Position numbers and translations under genes: made by a program. Shown here piece after piece: positions 1 to 8,285 of a DNA stretch of 17,659 bases. Location of the stretch: positions 1-17,659 of the forward strand of contig DCDD01000052.1 of NCBI GenBank assembly GCA_002316235.1, read 5' to 3'. Position 1 is the stretch's first letter, and each line of letters starts with the position of its first letter. The notes below the pieces were generated by a model, which saw nothing but the letters and a program-made list of their open reading frames with translations, was not told the DNA's origin and searched no databases. This DNA comes from Bacteroidales bacterium UBA1064. Its GTDB lineage: Bacteria; Bacteroidota; Bacteroidia; Bacteroidales; Tenuifilaceae.

Positions 1-444
1 ATATCCTACCCTAAACAGGAGGAGGAGCGAATGATTATGAGGGAAAACCTGCTTCAAACTTTTCCTAAACCCGAAAGAGTTTTAAAACCTGCCGATATTA
101 TCAATGCCAGAAAGGTTGTGCGCGAGGTTTACATGGACGAAAAAATTGAGAAGTACATTCTCGACATTGTTTTCGCCACTCGATTCCCTGCCGATGTTAA
201 CCTGCAGAAGTTTGCTCCTATGATTAGCTACGGAGCCTCACCACGTGCAACTATTAGCCTGGCTATAGCTTCTAAGGCATATGCTTTTATTAAACGTCGG
301 GGTTACGTTATTCCCGAAGACGTAAGAGCTGTGTGTCACGATGTTCTGCGCCATAGAATTGGGCTTACCTACGAAGCGGAGGCCGAAAGCATCACTTCTG
401 AGGATATTATTACCGAAATTCTTAATTCGGTTGAAGTACCCTAG
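1..444 (+). CDS. MoxR-family AAA+ ATPase, C-terminal part (5' end outside window)
   Basis: The reading frame is open from the first base, so the gene begins upstream; 147 C-terminal residues are visible. They match the lid and C-terminal region of MoxR ATPases: a YPKQEEER stretch at the window edge, an RKVVREVYMDEKIEKYI segment and the SYGASPRA...AKAYAFIKRRGYVIPEDV region with its arginine. MoxR proteins are usually about 330 residues, so roughly 180, including Walker A and B, are missing because of the window boundary, not a mutation. MoxR ATPases typically sit beside DUF58 and VWA genes, as here, and are thought to act as chaperones or as activators of the VWA partners. The stop codon lies one base before the next start, so co-transcription with the bat genes is likely. 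An internal ATG at 31 is not the true start, because similarity continues upstream of it. Confidence 0.93.
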   Translation: MSYPKQEEERMIMRENLLQTFPKPERVLKPADIINARKVVREVYMDEKIEKYILDIVFATRFPADVNLQKFAPMISYGASPRATISLAIASKAYAFIKRRGYVIPEDVRAVCHDVLRHRIGLTYEAEAESITSEDIITEILNSVEVP

Positions 445-445
445 A

Positions 446-865
446 ATGAGCATATTCAGAATTTTGCCTCTGGCTCTACTGCTTGTGAATCTCAGCATTC
501 CCATGCAGGGGCAAAACCTTATAGGCTTAACCAAGGGTGAAATTCTGAAGCTTGTACCTACCAGCTGTAAGGGATTTAATTTTGTTAAGGATATCCAGAA
601 TGGAGATAAAAGTTTTATAAAGTTCGAGAATCCCACCGATGAGCAAACTCTCCTTTTCATGCTCAACAGCAAGGAAATATGCACATCGGTCTCAAGAATG
701 TACAATACATGGCTCTACGACAAGGTTTATAAAGATTTGTGTTGTGAGTATAAACAGGTAAGCATGGATACCTGGATTGACAGTAAAAACGGAAACGATT
801 ACGAGGTGAAGCTCAAGCGGGGTGAGTGGTTTATTACAGTTACTATTCGACCGTTGATAAAATAG
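446..865 (+). CDS. Small exported protein of unknown function in the bat operon
   Basis: The protein has 139 residues and begins with a clear signal peptide (MSIFRILPLALLLVNLSIP, cleavage likely near residue 23). The frame stays open back to 341, but the start at 446 is preferred: it follows the moxR stop by one base and puts the signal peptide at the N-terminus. The mature part has four cysteines (about residues 41, 79, 99, 100), the last two adjacent, which could form disulfides in the periplasm. It has no membrane segment after the signal peptide. I do not recognise the family. The LIGLTKGEILKLV opening faintly resembles the start of small secreted BLIP/SmpA-like folds, but that is only an impression. 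Its place between moxR and the DUF58 gene suggests an accessory of the Bat machinery. Confidence 0.8.
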   Translation: MSIFRILPLALLLVNLSIPMQGQNLIGLTKGEILKLVPTSCKGFNFVKDIQNGDKSFIKFENPTDEQTLLFMLNSKEICTSVSRMYNTWLYDKVYKDLCCEYKQVSMDTWIDSKNGNDYEVKLKRGEWFITVTIRPLIK

Positions 866-870
866 GCTGT

Positions 871-1758
871 ATGGAAGCATCTGAAATACTGAAACGGGTT
901 CGAAAAATTGAGATTAAGACTCGCGGTCTATCCCAGCATATCTTTGCAGGTCAATATCATAGCGCATTTAAGGGTAAGGGTATGGCTTTCAGCGAAGTTA
1001 GGGAATACCGGTATGGGGATGATATTCGAAGCATTGACTGGAACGTTACGGCGCGCTATAATCAACCCTATGTAAAAGTTTTTGAAGAGGAGCGGGAGCT
1101 TACTGTTATGTTGCTGGTTGATGTTAGCGGCTCGCAGCAATTTGGAACAGATTTTTTACTTAAACGTCAAGCTTTGACTGAAGTAGCTGCCGTTATTGCT
1201 TTTTCTGCAATTCTTAATAATGATAAAATTGGCGCTATTCTTTTTAGCGATAAAGTTGAAAAGTTTATTCCACCCCAAAAGGGCAGAAGGCATATCCTGC
1301 GAATAATCAGCGAGCTGCTTAACTTTAAACCCGAGGGCACCGGCACGAATATTACCGAAGCCCTTAAATTCCTTACCAACGGGATCAAAAAACGGTGTAC
1401 CGCCTTTCTACTGAGCGACTTTCTTGATGTTGAAAGGCTTTCCCTAAAACCTTTGTTTGCCGACGCTCTTACCATCGCAGGTAACAAACACGATTTAATT
1501 GGCATTCGCATATTCGATAAGCGCGAAAGCGATTTCCCTTCAGTTGGTTTAGTCAAAGTGAGGGACAACGAAACCGGCAAGTACATCTGGGTTGACTCAA
1601 ACGCTCCAGCTGTAAGAAGCAATTTTAGCAACCGATGGAGTCAACTTTCCGACAATCTTAAATCAACATTCACTAAGGCTAGTGTTGATTGGGTTTCTAT
1701 AAGAACTGATGAGGATTACGTAAAACCTTTAATTTCCCTTTTTAAACATAGAAGCTAA
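871..1758 (+). CDS. DUF58 domain protein (VWA-like, MoxR partner)
   Basis: The protein has 295 residues from the ATG at 871. An in-frame start at 826 would overlap the previous gene and add an unconserved tail, so 871 is preferred. The DUF58 signature is clear: FSEVREYRYGDDIRSIDWN followed by TAR (about residues 40-61). A VWA-like core follows with LLVDVSGSQQFG (about 81-92), keeping the DxSxS metal-site pattern (D84, S86, S88), and an LLSDFLD strand (about 180-186). There are no signal peptide or membrane segments, so it should be cytoplasmic, like the MoxR ATPase with which this family nearly always co-occurs. The start is five bases after the upstream stop, and its own stop overlaps the next start (TAATG). 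Molecular function is not established; an adaptor or substrate of MoxR is the usual inference. Confidence 0.93.
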   Translation: MEASEILKRVRKIEIKTRGLSQHIFAGQYHSAFKGKGMAFSEVREYRYGDDIRSIDWNVTARYNQPYVKVFEEERELTVMLLVDVSGSQQFGTDFLLKRQALTEVAAVIAFSAILNNDKIGAILFSDKVEKFIPPQKGRRHILRIISELLNFKPEGTGTNITEALKFLTNGIKKRCTAFLLSDFLDVERLSLKPLFADALTIAGNKHDLIGIRIFDKRESDFPSVGLVKVRDNETGKYIWVDSNAPAVRSNFSNRWSQLSDNLKSTFTKASVDWVSIRTDEDYVKPLISLFKHRS

Positions 1759-2783
1759 TGTTTAGGAGATTTTGTTTACTGGTTGTTTCTTTTCTTTTCA
1801 TTTATGTAAAAAGTGGTTTCCCTCAACCGCAGGAGACTGAACCATCCATCACCTCGCGGCTTCAAAGGGATACAATTTTAATTGGCGATCAAATTACCTT
1901 TAGCATTGAGGTTAAAAGCATAAAGCCCCTACGGGTTGTCTTCCCGAACTTCACCGATTCCCTTGGCAACGGGGTTGAGGTGGTTGGCATCCCAACAGTC
2001 GACTCGCTCGCCAAAGCTAATTACCACCACTATAGCATGGACATGCTCATAACTGCATTTGATAGTGGCACTCTCGTTGTCCCCTCAATCCCGGTAGTGT
2101 TGGCATCGTGCCACACAACCGACACACTTTTTACCCAGCCTCATGCGCTACATGTAAACCTGGTTCCTCGCGATACTACACTTAAGGAAATTTATGATAT
2201 CAAGCCACCCATTGCTGAACCTTTGACATTCGCCGAGGTTGCCCCGCTGGTTGGTTCTGGTTTACTACTGGCTGCTCTAGTTGTTTTGCTGGTTTTATAC
2301 GTTAGAAGTCGTAAGCAGAATAAACCATTCCTGAATCTATTCAAACCTAAAGAACCCCCTCACCTGGTTGCGCTCAGAGAACTCGAACAGCTGCGAAACG
2401 AAAAACTTTGGGCAAATGAAAATCATAAACTTTTCTACACCAGGCTAGTAGATATTCTTCGTAAGTACATGGAGGGTAGGTTTGGTATAAATGCTCCCGA
2501 ACAAACCACTTCAGAAATTTTAAGCGAACTTGAACGAATTGAGTATGATTTTGGCCATTTAAAGGAAGAACTGCGTGAGTTACTGGTAATTTCCGATTTG
2601 GTAAAGTTTGCCAAGCATGTTCCTCTAATTCAGGAAAATGAAAAGAATATGAACTTTGCATTCGATTTTGTGAATAGCACCAGACCCGTTGAAACGCCCG
2701 AAATTCCTGCAACAACGGATGACACGGGACAGCAACTTCAAGATGCTCAATCCGAAAATCAAACTACTAATAAATTGAGTTGA
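1758..2783 (+). CDS. Membrane-anchored bat-operon protein, BatD/DUF4381-like
   Basis: The protein has 341 residues. It starts with a signal peptide or signal anchor (residues 1-20), then a beta-rich periplasmic region (about 25-150) with wording like the oxygen-tolerance BatD repeat (RDTILIGDQITFSIEV). One membrane helix follows at about 162-183, then a charged cytoplasmic domain (about 200-305) with LRELEQLRNEKLWANENHK and LVDILRKYMEGRFGINAPE. The latter resembles the cytoplasmic end of DUF4381 and BatD proteins, a module also seen at the C-terminus of the larger BatD encoded at 5637-7484. The last 35 residues are polar and low complexity. It overlaps the DUF58 stop by one base and ends two bases before batA. 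Likely role: a membrane scaffold of the MoxR/Bat complex. The family name is less certain than the operon membership. Confidence 0.85.
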   Translation: MFRRFCLLVVSFLFIYVKSGFPQPQETEPSITSRLQRDTILIGDQITFSIEVKSIKPLRVVFPNFTDSLGNGVEVVGIPTVDSLAKANYHHYSMDMLITAFDSGTLVVPSIPVVLASCHTTDTLFTQPHALHVNLVPRDTTLKEIYDIKPPIAEPLTFAEVAPLVGSGLLLAALVVLLVLYVRSRKQNKPFLNLFKPKEPPHLVALRELEQLRNEKLWANENHKLFYTRLVDILRKYMEGRFGINAPEQTTSEILSELERIEYDFGHLKEELRELLVISDLVKFAKHVPLIQENEKNMNFAFDFVNSTRPVETPEIPATTDDTGQQLQDAQSENQTTNKLS

Positions 2784-2784
2784 T

Positions 2785-3777
2785 ATGTCGGAAATTGTTT
2801 TTGCAGCCCCCAAGATGTTTTACCTGCTCCTTTTGGTGCCGGTTTTGGTTGCATGGTACATCTTTCGTCAGAAAGATTCCAGGGCCAGCCTGCATATTTC
2901 AACTTCAATAGGCTTTGAGAATGTAAAGCCCGGCTTTAAGGTTTACATGCGGCATGCTCCCTTTATTCTTAGAATGGTTGCAATTATTCTGATCATCACG
3001 GCATTGGCAAGGCCTCAATCAACTAACATACAAAAGAACATCTCTACTGAAGGTATTGATATTGTCCTTTCCATGGATGTCTCGGGCAGCATGCTGGCTC
3101 GTGATTTTAAGCCCGACAGGCTTGGAGCGGCAAAGGAAATAGGTATAAAATTTATTAGTGGAAGGCCTAATGACAGGATCGGACTGGTAGTTTTCGCCGG
3201 CGAGAGCTTTACCCTTTGTCCGCTTACTACCGACCATGCCACCCTGATTAACATGTTTCATAATGTTAACATGGGCATTCTGGAGGATGGAACAGCCATA
3301 GGCTCTGGTTTAGCTACAGCAGTTACGCGGTTGAAGGATAGCCATGCTAAAAGCAGGGTAATTATTTTACTTACCGATGGGGTTAACAACAGGGGCGAAA
3401 TTGCCCCTCTTACAGCTGCCGAAATAGCCAAAAGTTTTGGTATTAGGGTTTACACGGTTGGAGTAGGCACCATGGGAACTGCACCATACCCGGTGCAAAC
3501 CCCTTTTGGTACACAGTACCAGAACATGAAGGTTGAAATAGATGAGGATCTGTTAACCAGCATCTCAAAGCTAACGGGAGGTGAATATTTCCGTGCCACT
3601 AACAACACAACCCTTGAGGAGGTGTATGGTAAAATTGATAAGCTCGAAAAATCTAAAATTGAGGTGGCTGAGTATAGAAGCAGGGAGGAAAAATTTCGTG
3701 GATTTTTATTGGCTGCTTTTGCCATACTAGTTGTTGAGTTTACATTACGCAGAACTTTACTGCAAGGAATTCAGTAA
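2785..3777 (+). CDS. batA: BatA, membrane-anchored VWA protein
   Basis: The protein has 330 residues. It has membrane helices near 10-27 and 59-76, a VWA domain (about 90-290) and a last helix near 306-321, the standard BatA/BatB layout. The MIDAS metal site is complete: DVSGS (D98, S100, S102), the threonine in EDGTAIG (T170) and the aspartate in LLTDG (D198). The ALARPQ motif just after the second helix is typical. The VWA domain is expected to face the cytoplasm or periplasm depending on topology; this cannot be settled from sequence. Bat proteins were named for Bacteroides aerotolerance, but their biochemical task is unresolved. The start is two bases after the upstream stop. The gene and the next (batB) are paralogues; the assignment of A versus B rests on order. 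Confidence 0.94.
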   Translation: MSEIVFAAPKMFYLLLLVPVLVAWYIFRQKDSRASLHISTSIGFENVKPGFKVYMRHAPFILRMVAIILIITALARPQSTNIQKNISTEGIDIVLSMDVSGSMLARDFKPDRLGAAKEIGIKFISGRPNDRIGLVVFAGESFTLCPLTTDHATLINMFHNVNMGILEDGTAIGSGLATAVTRLKDSHAKSRVIILLTDGVNNRGEIAPLTAAEIAKSFGIRVYTVGVGTMGTAPYPVQTPFGTQYQNMKVEIDEDLLTSISKLTGGEYFRATNNTTLEEVYGKIDKLEKSKIEVAEYRSREEKFRGFLLAAFAILVVEFTLRRTLLQGIQ

Positions 3778-3858
3778 ATGCTAATTGAGCCATTCATGAG
3801 AAGTAGTTACAAACACATAGGTAAACTGTTACATTGCAAAAATATGCCTTTGCCCCTT

Positions 3859-3882
3859 TTGTTAACAACAAATTGATTGTTG
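3859..3882. repeat. Palindrome and small hairpin just before batB
   Basis: The 109 bases between batA and batB form the only sizeable gap in the run. Near its end lie a perfect 10-base palindrome, TTGTTAACAA (3859-3868), and an overlapping inverted repeat, CAACAA (3866-3871) with TTGTTG (3877-3882) around a five-base loop. The hairpin ends four bases before the batB start, so in RNA it would cover the ribosome-binding region. It is AT-rich and weak. The gap shows no clear TAnnTTTG promoter. It may be a translation-control element or chance. Confidence 0.35.
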
Positions 3883-3886
3883 AGCT

Positions 3887-4927
3887 ATGTTCAGGTTTGC
3901 AGAACCAAAATACTTTTACTTGCTTCTAGTGATACCTTTGATGGTGGGTATATACCTCTACTCCATACACCGTCAAAAAAAACAAATTGCAATTTTTGGT
4001 AGGACAGACACAGTGATGGGTTTACTTCCCAACCTTTCCTTTACTAGGGCATGGGTAAAATTTATCATTTTGCTGGTTGCTTGCGTGTTCGTTGTTCTAT
4101 CGTTAGCACGCCCGCAAGTAGGATCAAAGCTGACTGAGGTAAAGCGTAAGGGCATCGAAATTATTATCGCCCTCGATGTTTCAAACAGCATGCTGGCGGA
4201 GGATATTCAACCTAACAGGCTGGAAAGAGCAAAGCAGTCAATTGCCCAACTTGTTGACAAGCTGACTAACGATCGTATAGGGTTGATAGTTTTCTCAGGC
4301 GATGCCTATGTTCAACTCCCCGTAACCAGCGATTTCGCCTCAGCTAAGATGTTTCTTTCCTCTATAAGTCCCGAGATGGTATCAAAACAAGGCACCGCCA
4401 TTGGGCGGGCAATTGATCTTGCCTCCAACTCGTTCACCCCTCAGGGTAACACCAGTAAGGCGCTCATAATTATTTCGGATGGCGAAAATCATGAGGATGA
4501 CCCTGTTGAGTCTGCCAAGCTCGCTGCAGAGAAAGGTATTGTTATATATACTATTGGCATAGGCTCGCCTTCGGGAGCGCCTATCCCTATTGGCGCAAAT
4601 CAGAACTACCTTAAGGACGAAAATGGAAACATCGTAGTCTCAAGACTCGATGAGGAAACCCTTTCCAAAATTGCCATCGAGGGAAATGGTAAGTACATTA
4701 GAGCATCGAACTCACAATTTGGGCTGCTGCCTCTATTTGAAAACCTAAGCAAGATGAGCAAGACCGAAATTAAAGAAAAAATATACTCGGAGTACAGCGA
4801 GCAATTCCAATATTTCTTAGCATTCGCCTTGGCACTGCTGCTTATTGATTCCTTGATTCTCGAAAGGAAAAATCCAAAGCTATCCCGTTTTAAGCTAGTT
4901 GACACCAAAAATGGAGGCAGGCAATGA
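3887..4927 (+). CDS. batB: BatB, membrane-anchored VWA protein
   Basis: The protein has 346 residues with the same layout as BatA: N-terminal helices at about 9-26 and 57-75, a VWA domain (about 88-290) and a C-terminal helix near 308-325. The MIDAS residues are D97, S99 and S101 (DVSNS), T170 (QGTAIG) and D198 (ISDGENHEDD). The SLARPQVG motif follows helix two. The DVSNS form and the ENHEDD stretch after the last MIDAS aspartate are characteristic of the BatB branch and separate it from BatA (DVSGS, TDGVNNRG). It probably arose by an old duplication. The stop overlaps the batC start by four bases (ATGA), implying translational coupling. BatB and BatC are commonly found together and are thought to form one membrane complex. 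Confidence 0.94.
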   Translation: MFRFAEPKYFYLLLVIPLMVGIYLYSIHRQKKQIAIFGRTDTVMGLLPNLSFTRAWVKFIILLVACVFVVLSLARPQVGSKLTEVKRKGIEIIIALDVSNSMLAEDIQPNRLERAKQSIAQLVDKLTNDRIGLIVFSGDAYVQLPVTSDFASAKMFLSSISPEMVSKQGTAIGRAIDLASNSFTPQGNTSKALIIISDGENHEDDPVESAKLAAEKGIVIYTIGIGSPSGAPIPIGANQNYLKDENGNIVVSRLDEETLSKIAIEGNGKYIRASNSQFGLLPLFENLSKMSKTEIKEKIYSEYSEQFQYFLAFALALLLIDSLILERKNPKLSRFKLVDTKNGGRQ

Positions 4928-5619
4928 AAGTATTCTTGATGTCCACATTAATGCTAACAGCTGTGATTTCTAGTGCCCAGTCAGAGCGCAAGTTCATACG
5001 CAAGGGTAACCACGATTATAAAAAAAATGATTTCGTGGAATCCGAAATTCAGTACCGCAACGCGCTGGAACAAAACTCTCATTCCTTTAAGGGCCAGTTT
5101 AACCTGGCTGATGCGCTCTATAAGCAGAACAAGTTTAACGAATCGCTTGAGACCCTCAATAATTTGAATTTAACCGGCTTATCAAACGACCAGAAAGCAT
5201 CGGTACTTCATAATAAGGGAAACGCACTTTTCAAACAGAATAAGCTAAAGGAGAGCATTGAGGCCTATAAAAGTGCCCTGAAATTTAACCCCAACGACAA
5301 GGAAACCAAGTATAACCTTTCGGAGGCAATAAGGTTGTTCCAGCAGCAACAGCAGAACCAGCAGGATAATAACAACAAGGATAAGGATAAGGATAAACAA
5401 AATCAAAACCAGAATCAGCCAGATAACCCGAAGGATGAACAGAATAACAACCCCGATAACAGGGATTCTCAGGGGAATAACCAGCAGCAGCCCAAACTTT
5501 CAAAAGAGGATGCCGAACGCATTTTGGAGGCCATTCAAAACCACGAAATGCAAATACAGGATCGCTTGAAGGAAGAAAAAGCAAAACAAGCAAAGGTTCG
5601 AGTTGGAAAAAATTGGTAG
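4924..5619 (+). CDS. batC: BatC, exported TPR protein with Q/N-rich tail
   Basis: The protein has 231 residues. A signal peptide (1-18) is followed by TPR repeats (about 22-140; the clearest are GNHDYKKNDFVESEIQYRNAL and GNALFKQNKLKESIEAYKSAL). A very low-complexity Q/N/D/K linker follows (about 140-190), then a charged helix ending in a conserved-looking VRVGKNW tail. That end, SKEDAERILEAIQNHE, is typical of BatC. TPRs usually mediate protein-protein contacts; here they probably bind BatB or BatA in the periplasm. The start overlaps the batB stop by four bases. The linker DNA contains a tandem hexamer that encodes the KDKDKDK run. Length is in the family range. Confidence 0.93.
   Translation: MKVFLMSTLMLTAVISSAQSERKFIRKGNHDYKKNDFVESEIQYRNALEQNSHSFKGQFNLADALYKQNKFNESLETLNNLNLTGLSNDQKASVLHNKGNALFKQNKLKESIEAYKSALKFNPNDKETKYNLSEAIRLFQQQQQNQQDNNNKDKDKDKQNQNQNQPDNPKDEQNNNPDNRDSQGNNQQQPKLSKEDAERILEAIQNHEMQIQDRLKEEKAKQAKVRVGKNW
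5377..5396 (+). repeat. Hexanucleotide tandem repeat in batC linker
   Basis: Three perfect copies of AAGGAT followed by AA encode the KDKDKDK run of the BatC linker. A six-base unit keeps the frame, so slippage would change linker length by two residues without breaking the gene. Confidence 0.6.
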
Positions 5620-5636
5620 GCTAACCGAAGTTGAAT

Positions 5637-7484
5637 ATGAGCAAAAGATTTCTACTAGTTGCATTTATTTTTGTATCAAGCATCATCCAAGCCCAGAATG
5701 TCCAGTTTGAGGCTTCTGCTCCCAATATGGTTGAAGTTGGTGAGCAATTCCGCTTGACATACTCTTTAAATTCAAAACCTTCGAATTTTAATCCTCCTAC
5801 TATTGCTGGCTTTGAGGTTATTGCTGGGCCAAGCACCTCTAGCAGCACAAGTATTGAAATAATAAACGGAAAGGTTACCCAGCAGCAAAGCGTTTCTTAC
5901 ACCTATATTCTGGAAGCCACCGCTGTGGGAAAGTACAACATACCACCCGCTGAGGCAATGGTTGGAAAGGTTACCTACCAATCTAACCCTGTAAGCATAG
6001 AGGTAATTAAAGCATCATCCGGCAGTGCGCGACAAGCCAATCAACCACAACCTACTCAACCCCAACAAATTGCCGCTGGTGAGGAGAATTTGCCCGATGA
6101 TGACCTGTTTGTTACTATTGAGCTGAATCGAAAGACTGCCTACATGGGCGAGCCAGTTGAAGCGGCTATCAAAATATATACCCGCGTCAACATTTTGGGT
6201 TTTGAGGATGCTAAATTTCCCACTTTCGATGGGTTCTGGAGTCAGGAGTTGGAATCTTCCTCCAACGTGCAATTTGAGCGAGCCAATGTAAACGGGAAGA
6301 TTTATAACGTTGGCATCATACGACGATACCTGCTTTTCCCCCAGAAAAATGAGAAGTTAAAAATCGATCCCTTTGAGCTGGTTGTAGTTTATCAGGGAAA
6401 CGCAGCAAGACCCCGGTCAATTTTTGACGAGTTTTTTGGTGGCGGCTTTGAGAATTACCGCAAACGGCTGGTTAGCAAACCTGTATCGGTTGTAGTAAAG
6501 AGCTTACCTCAAGGTGCACCCTCCTCGTTTTATGGGGGTGTGGGCAATTTCAAGATTAATGTGGGTGTTGATAAAAATAAACTTAAAACCAACGAGGCTG
6601 TTACCCTAAAGCTGGTTGTAACTGGCACCGGTAACCTCAAGCTAATGGGAACACCTAAGGTTGAGTTTCCTTCTACCTTTGAAGTTTTTGAACCCAAGGT
6701 TTCAGACAACATCAATCCATCCCAGCAAAACGCTTCAGGCAGTAAAACTTTTGAATATGTTGCCATCCCTAGAGCCTCGGGTAGCTATGAGATAGGGCCA
6801 GTTGATTTTACCTATTTTGATCCTTCGGCCGAAAAATATGTATCAGTACAGTCAAAAACTGTAAATCTTGAAGTTATTCCCGACTCCTCGGCAACAGGGG
6901 CAGTGGTGCTTACAAGTGGTTTAAGCAAGGAAGATGTGAAGTTTATAGGCAAGGATATTAGGTTTATTAAGACAAACCCTGTAAGATTAAAGCCTATTAA
7001 CTCCTTCGTTGTAGGTTCTCTAATGTACCTGTTCTCCTATATTTTGGTTGTAATCCTCTTTGCTGTTTTTCTGTTTGTATTCAGAAAATACCGCAAGCAA
7101 ATACAGGATACTGGTTTTGTTAGAAACAAGCATGCTCAGAAAATTGCTCAGAAAAGGTTGCAGGTAGCTCAAGAAATGCTCAGGTTGGATGAAGGAGAAA
7201 AATTTTACGAGGAAATTCACAAGGCCTTATGGGGTTATGCATCCGATAAGCTTAATTTACCCGTCGCCTCGCTTACTACCGAAAGCGTTAGGGAAGCACT
7301 TTCCGGTAAAGGTGTGAGTGAATCTGCAATTGATGAGTTTATTAGGATTATTGAAGCTTGTGAGTATGCTCGCTTTGCTCCATCATCCGAGCACCTTCAA
7401 TTGGAAACCATTTATAAAGATACCTACTCGCTTATTTTGCAGCTGGAGGAAAATCTCGGAAAAGTTAAGTCCCGACTTTGGTAA
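5637..7484 (+). CDS. batD: BatD, large exported oxygen-tolerance protein
   Basis: The protein has 615 residues from the ATG at 5637. An in-frame TTG at 5631 would add two residues but is less likely. A signal peptide (1-19, ending IIQAQ) is followed by a long beta-rich periplasmic region. It contains the BatD pattern VEFEASAP-like NVQFEASAPNMVEVGEQF at the start, a second repeat at LFVTIELNRKTAYMGEPVEA (about 157-177) and a third near FKINVGVDKNKLKTNEAV (about 304-321). One membrane helix (about 461-481) precedes a cytoplasmic helical domain of about 130 residues. Length and layout fit the BatD family (oxygen-tolerance protein). It follows batC by 17 bases and precedes batE by 14. It is probably the periplasmic scaffold of the Bat complex. 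An RSIFDEFFGGGFE stretch (about 262-274) looks like the flexible loop common in this family. Confidence 0.94.
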   Translation: MSKRFLLVAFIFVSSIIQAQNVQFEASAPNMVEVGEQFRLTYSLNSKPSNFNPPTIAGFEVIAGPSTSSSTSIEIINGKVTQQQSVSYTYILEATAVGKYNIPPAEAMVGKVTYQSNPVSIEVIKASSGSARQANQPQPTQPQQIAAGEENLPDDDLFVTIELNRKTAYMGEPVEAAIKIYTRVNILGFEDAKFPTFDGFWSQELESSSNVQFERANVNGKIYNVGIIRRYLLFPQKNEKLKIDPFELVVVYQGNAARPRSIFDEFFGGGFENYRKRLVSKPVSVVVKSLPQGAPSSFYGGVGNFKINVGVDKNKLKTNEAVTLKLVVTGTGNLKLMGTPKVEFPSTFEVFEPKVSDNINPSQQNASGSKTFEYVAIPRASGSYEIGPVDFTYFDPSAEKYVSVQSKTVNLEVIPDSSATGAVVLTSGLSKEDVKFIGKDIRFIKTNPVRLKPINSFVVGSLMYLFSYILVVILFAVFLFVFRKYRKQIQDTGFVRNKHAQKIAQKRLQVAQEMLRLDEGEKFYEEIHKALWGYASDKLNLPVASLTTESVREALSGKGVSESAIDEFIRIIEACEYARFAPSSEHLQLETIYKDTYSLILQLEENLGKVKSRLW

Positions 7485-7498
7485 AATCTTAATAACGT

Positions 7499-8257
7499 AT
7501 GAAGCGATTACTTAATATAGTGCTGCTGGTTTGTGCTCCATTATGGAGTTTGCTTGCGCAAAATCCCAGCCAGCTTATGAAGCAGGCAAACGAGCTGTAC
7601 ACCTCTGGGAATTTTAAAGAAGCTGCTCAACGCTACGAAGCTATCATTGGACAGGGTTACACCAGTGCTGAAGTTTACTACAACCTTGGCAACGCTTACT
7701 TCAAAATGAAGGACATTCCTGCTGCCATTCTTAACTATGAACGGGCTAACCTTTTAAGTCCTAAAGACGAGGATATACAGTTCAACCTTGATTTAGCCCG
7801 AACGTATGTTGTTGACAAGATTGAACCCTTGCCTGAGTTAATGCTGGTGACAGCCGCTAAAAATTTCAGAAGTTGGTTTTCCTCTAATACATGGGCTTAT
7901 ATTGCCTTTTTTGCATTCCTTTTAGTGATGGTTGCGGTTGCGTTTTATATATTTACCAACAGGTACACCATCAAACACTTAACTTTTGCCGGATCTATAC
8001 TGCTTACTATTGTTTTTGTTATTTCCCTTACCTGCAGTATTAGCCTTCGTAATCAGTCCATTCAAAGAAATCATGCTATTCTATTTGCCCCTGTTGTTTC
8101 AGTTAAAAGTTCTCCAGCCTCAACCGGTAGTGATATTTTTATCCTTCATGCAGGAACAAAGGTAATGGTTACCCGTTCGCTTGGTGAATGGAGCGAAATC
8201 AAAATTGCCGATGGAAGCAAGGGTTGGGTGCTTAGCTCAACCTTTGAAAGGATATAG
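7499..8257 (+). CDS. batE: BatE, TPR and SH3-like membrane protein
   Basis: The protein has 252 residues. A signal peptide (1-20, ending LLAQ) leads into TPRs (about 24-105, with the clear repeat AEVYYNLGNAYFKMKDIPAAI). Two membrane helices (about 132-152 and 162-183) follow, then a C-terminal SH3-like domain (about 190-250) ending GWVLSSTFERI, with the usual hydrophobic strands and a GW near the end. This is the standard BatE architecture. Both the TPR and SH3 parts are expected to be periplasmic. It is the last bat gene in the run, starting 14 bases after the batD stop. The next gene, a peroxidase, starts 65 bases later behind a hairpin. Confidence 0.92.
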   Translation: MKRLLNIVLLVCAPLWSLLAQNPSQLMKQANELYTSGNFKEAAQRYEAIIGQGYTSAEVYYNLGNAYFKMKDIPAAILNYERANLLSPKDEDIQFNLDLARTYVVDKIEPLPELMLVTAAKNFRSWFSSNTWAYIAFFAFLLVMVAVAFYIFTNRYTIKHLTFAGSILLTIVFVISLTCSISLRNQSIQRNHAILFAPVVSVKSSPASTGSDIFILHAGTKVMVTRSLGEWSEIKIADGSKGWVLSSTFERI

Positions 8258-8285
8258 CTTATTCGAACATTTTCTGCACGCAGCT

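Noticed and set aside
341..445. Longer N-terminus for the small exported protein, overlapping moxR
   Set aside because: The extension would overlap moxR by about 100 bases and bury the signal peptide; the ATG at 446 fits the operon spacing.
238..705. Minus-strand open frame of 155 codons across the moxR end and the small exported gene
   Set aside because: It lies antisense to two tightly linked genes and its translation shows no recognisable domain or signal peptide.
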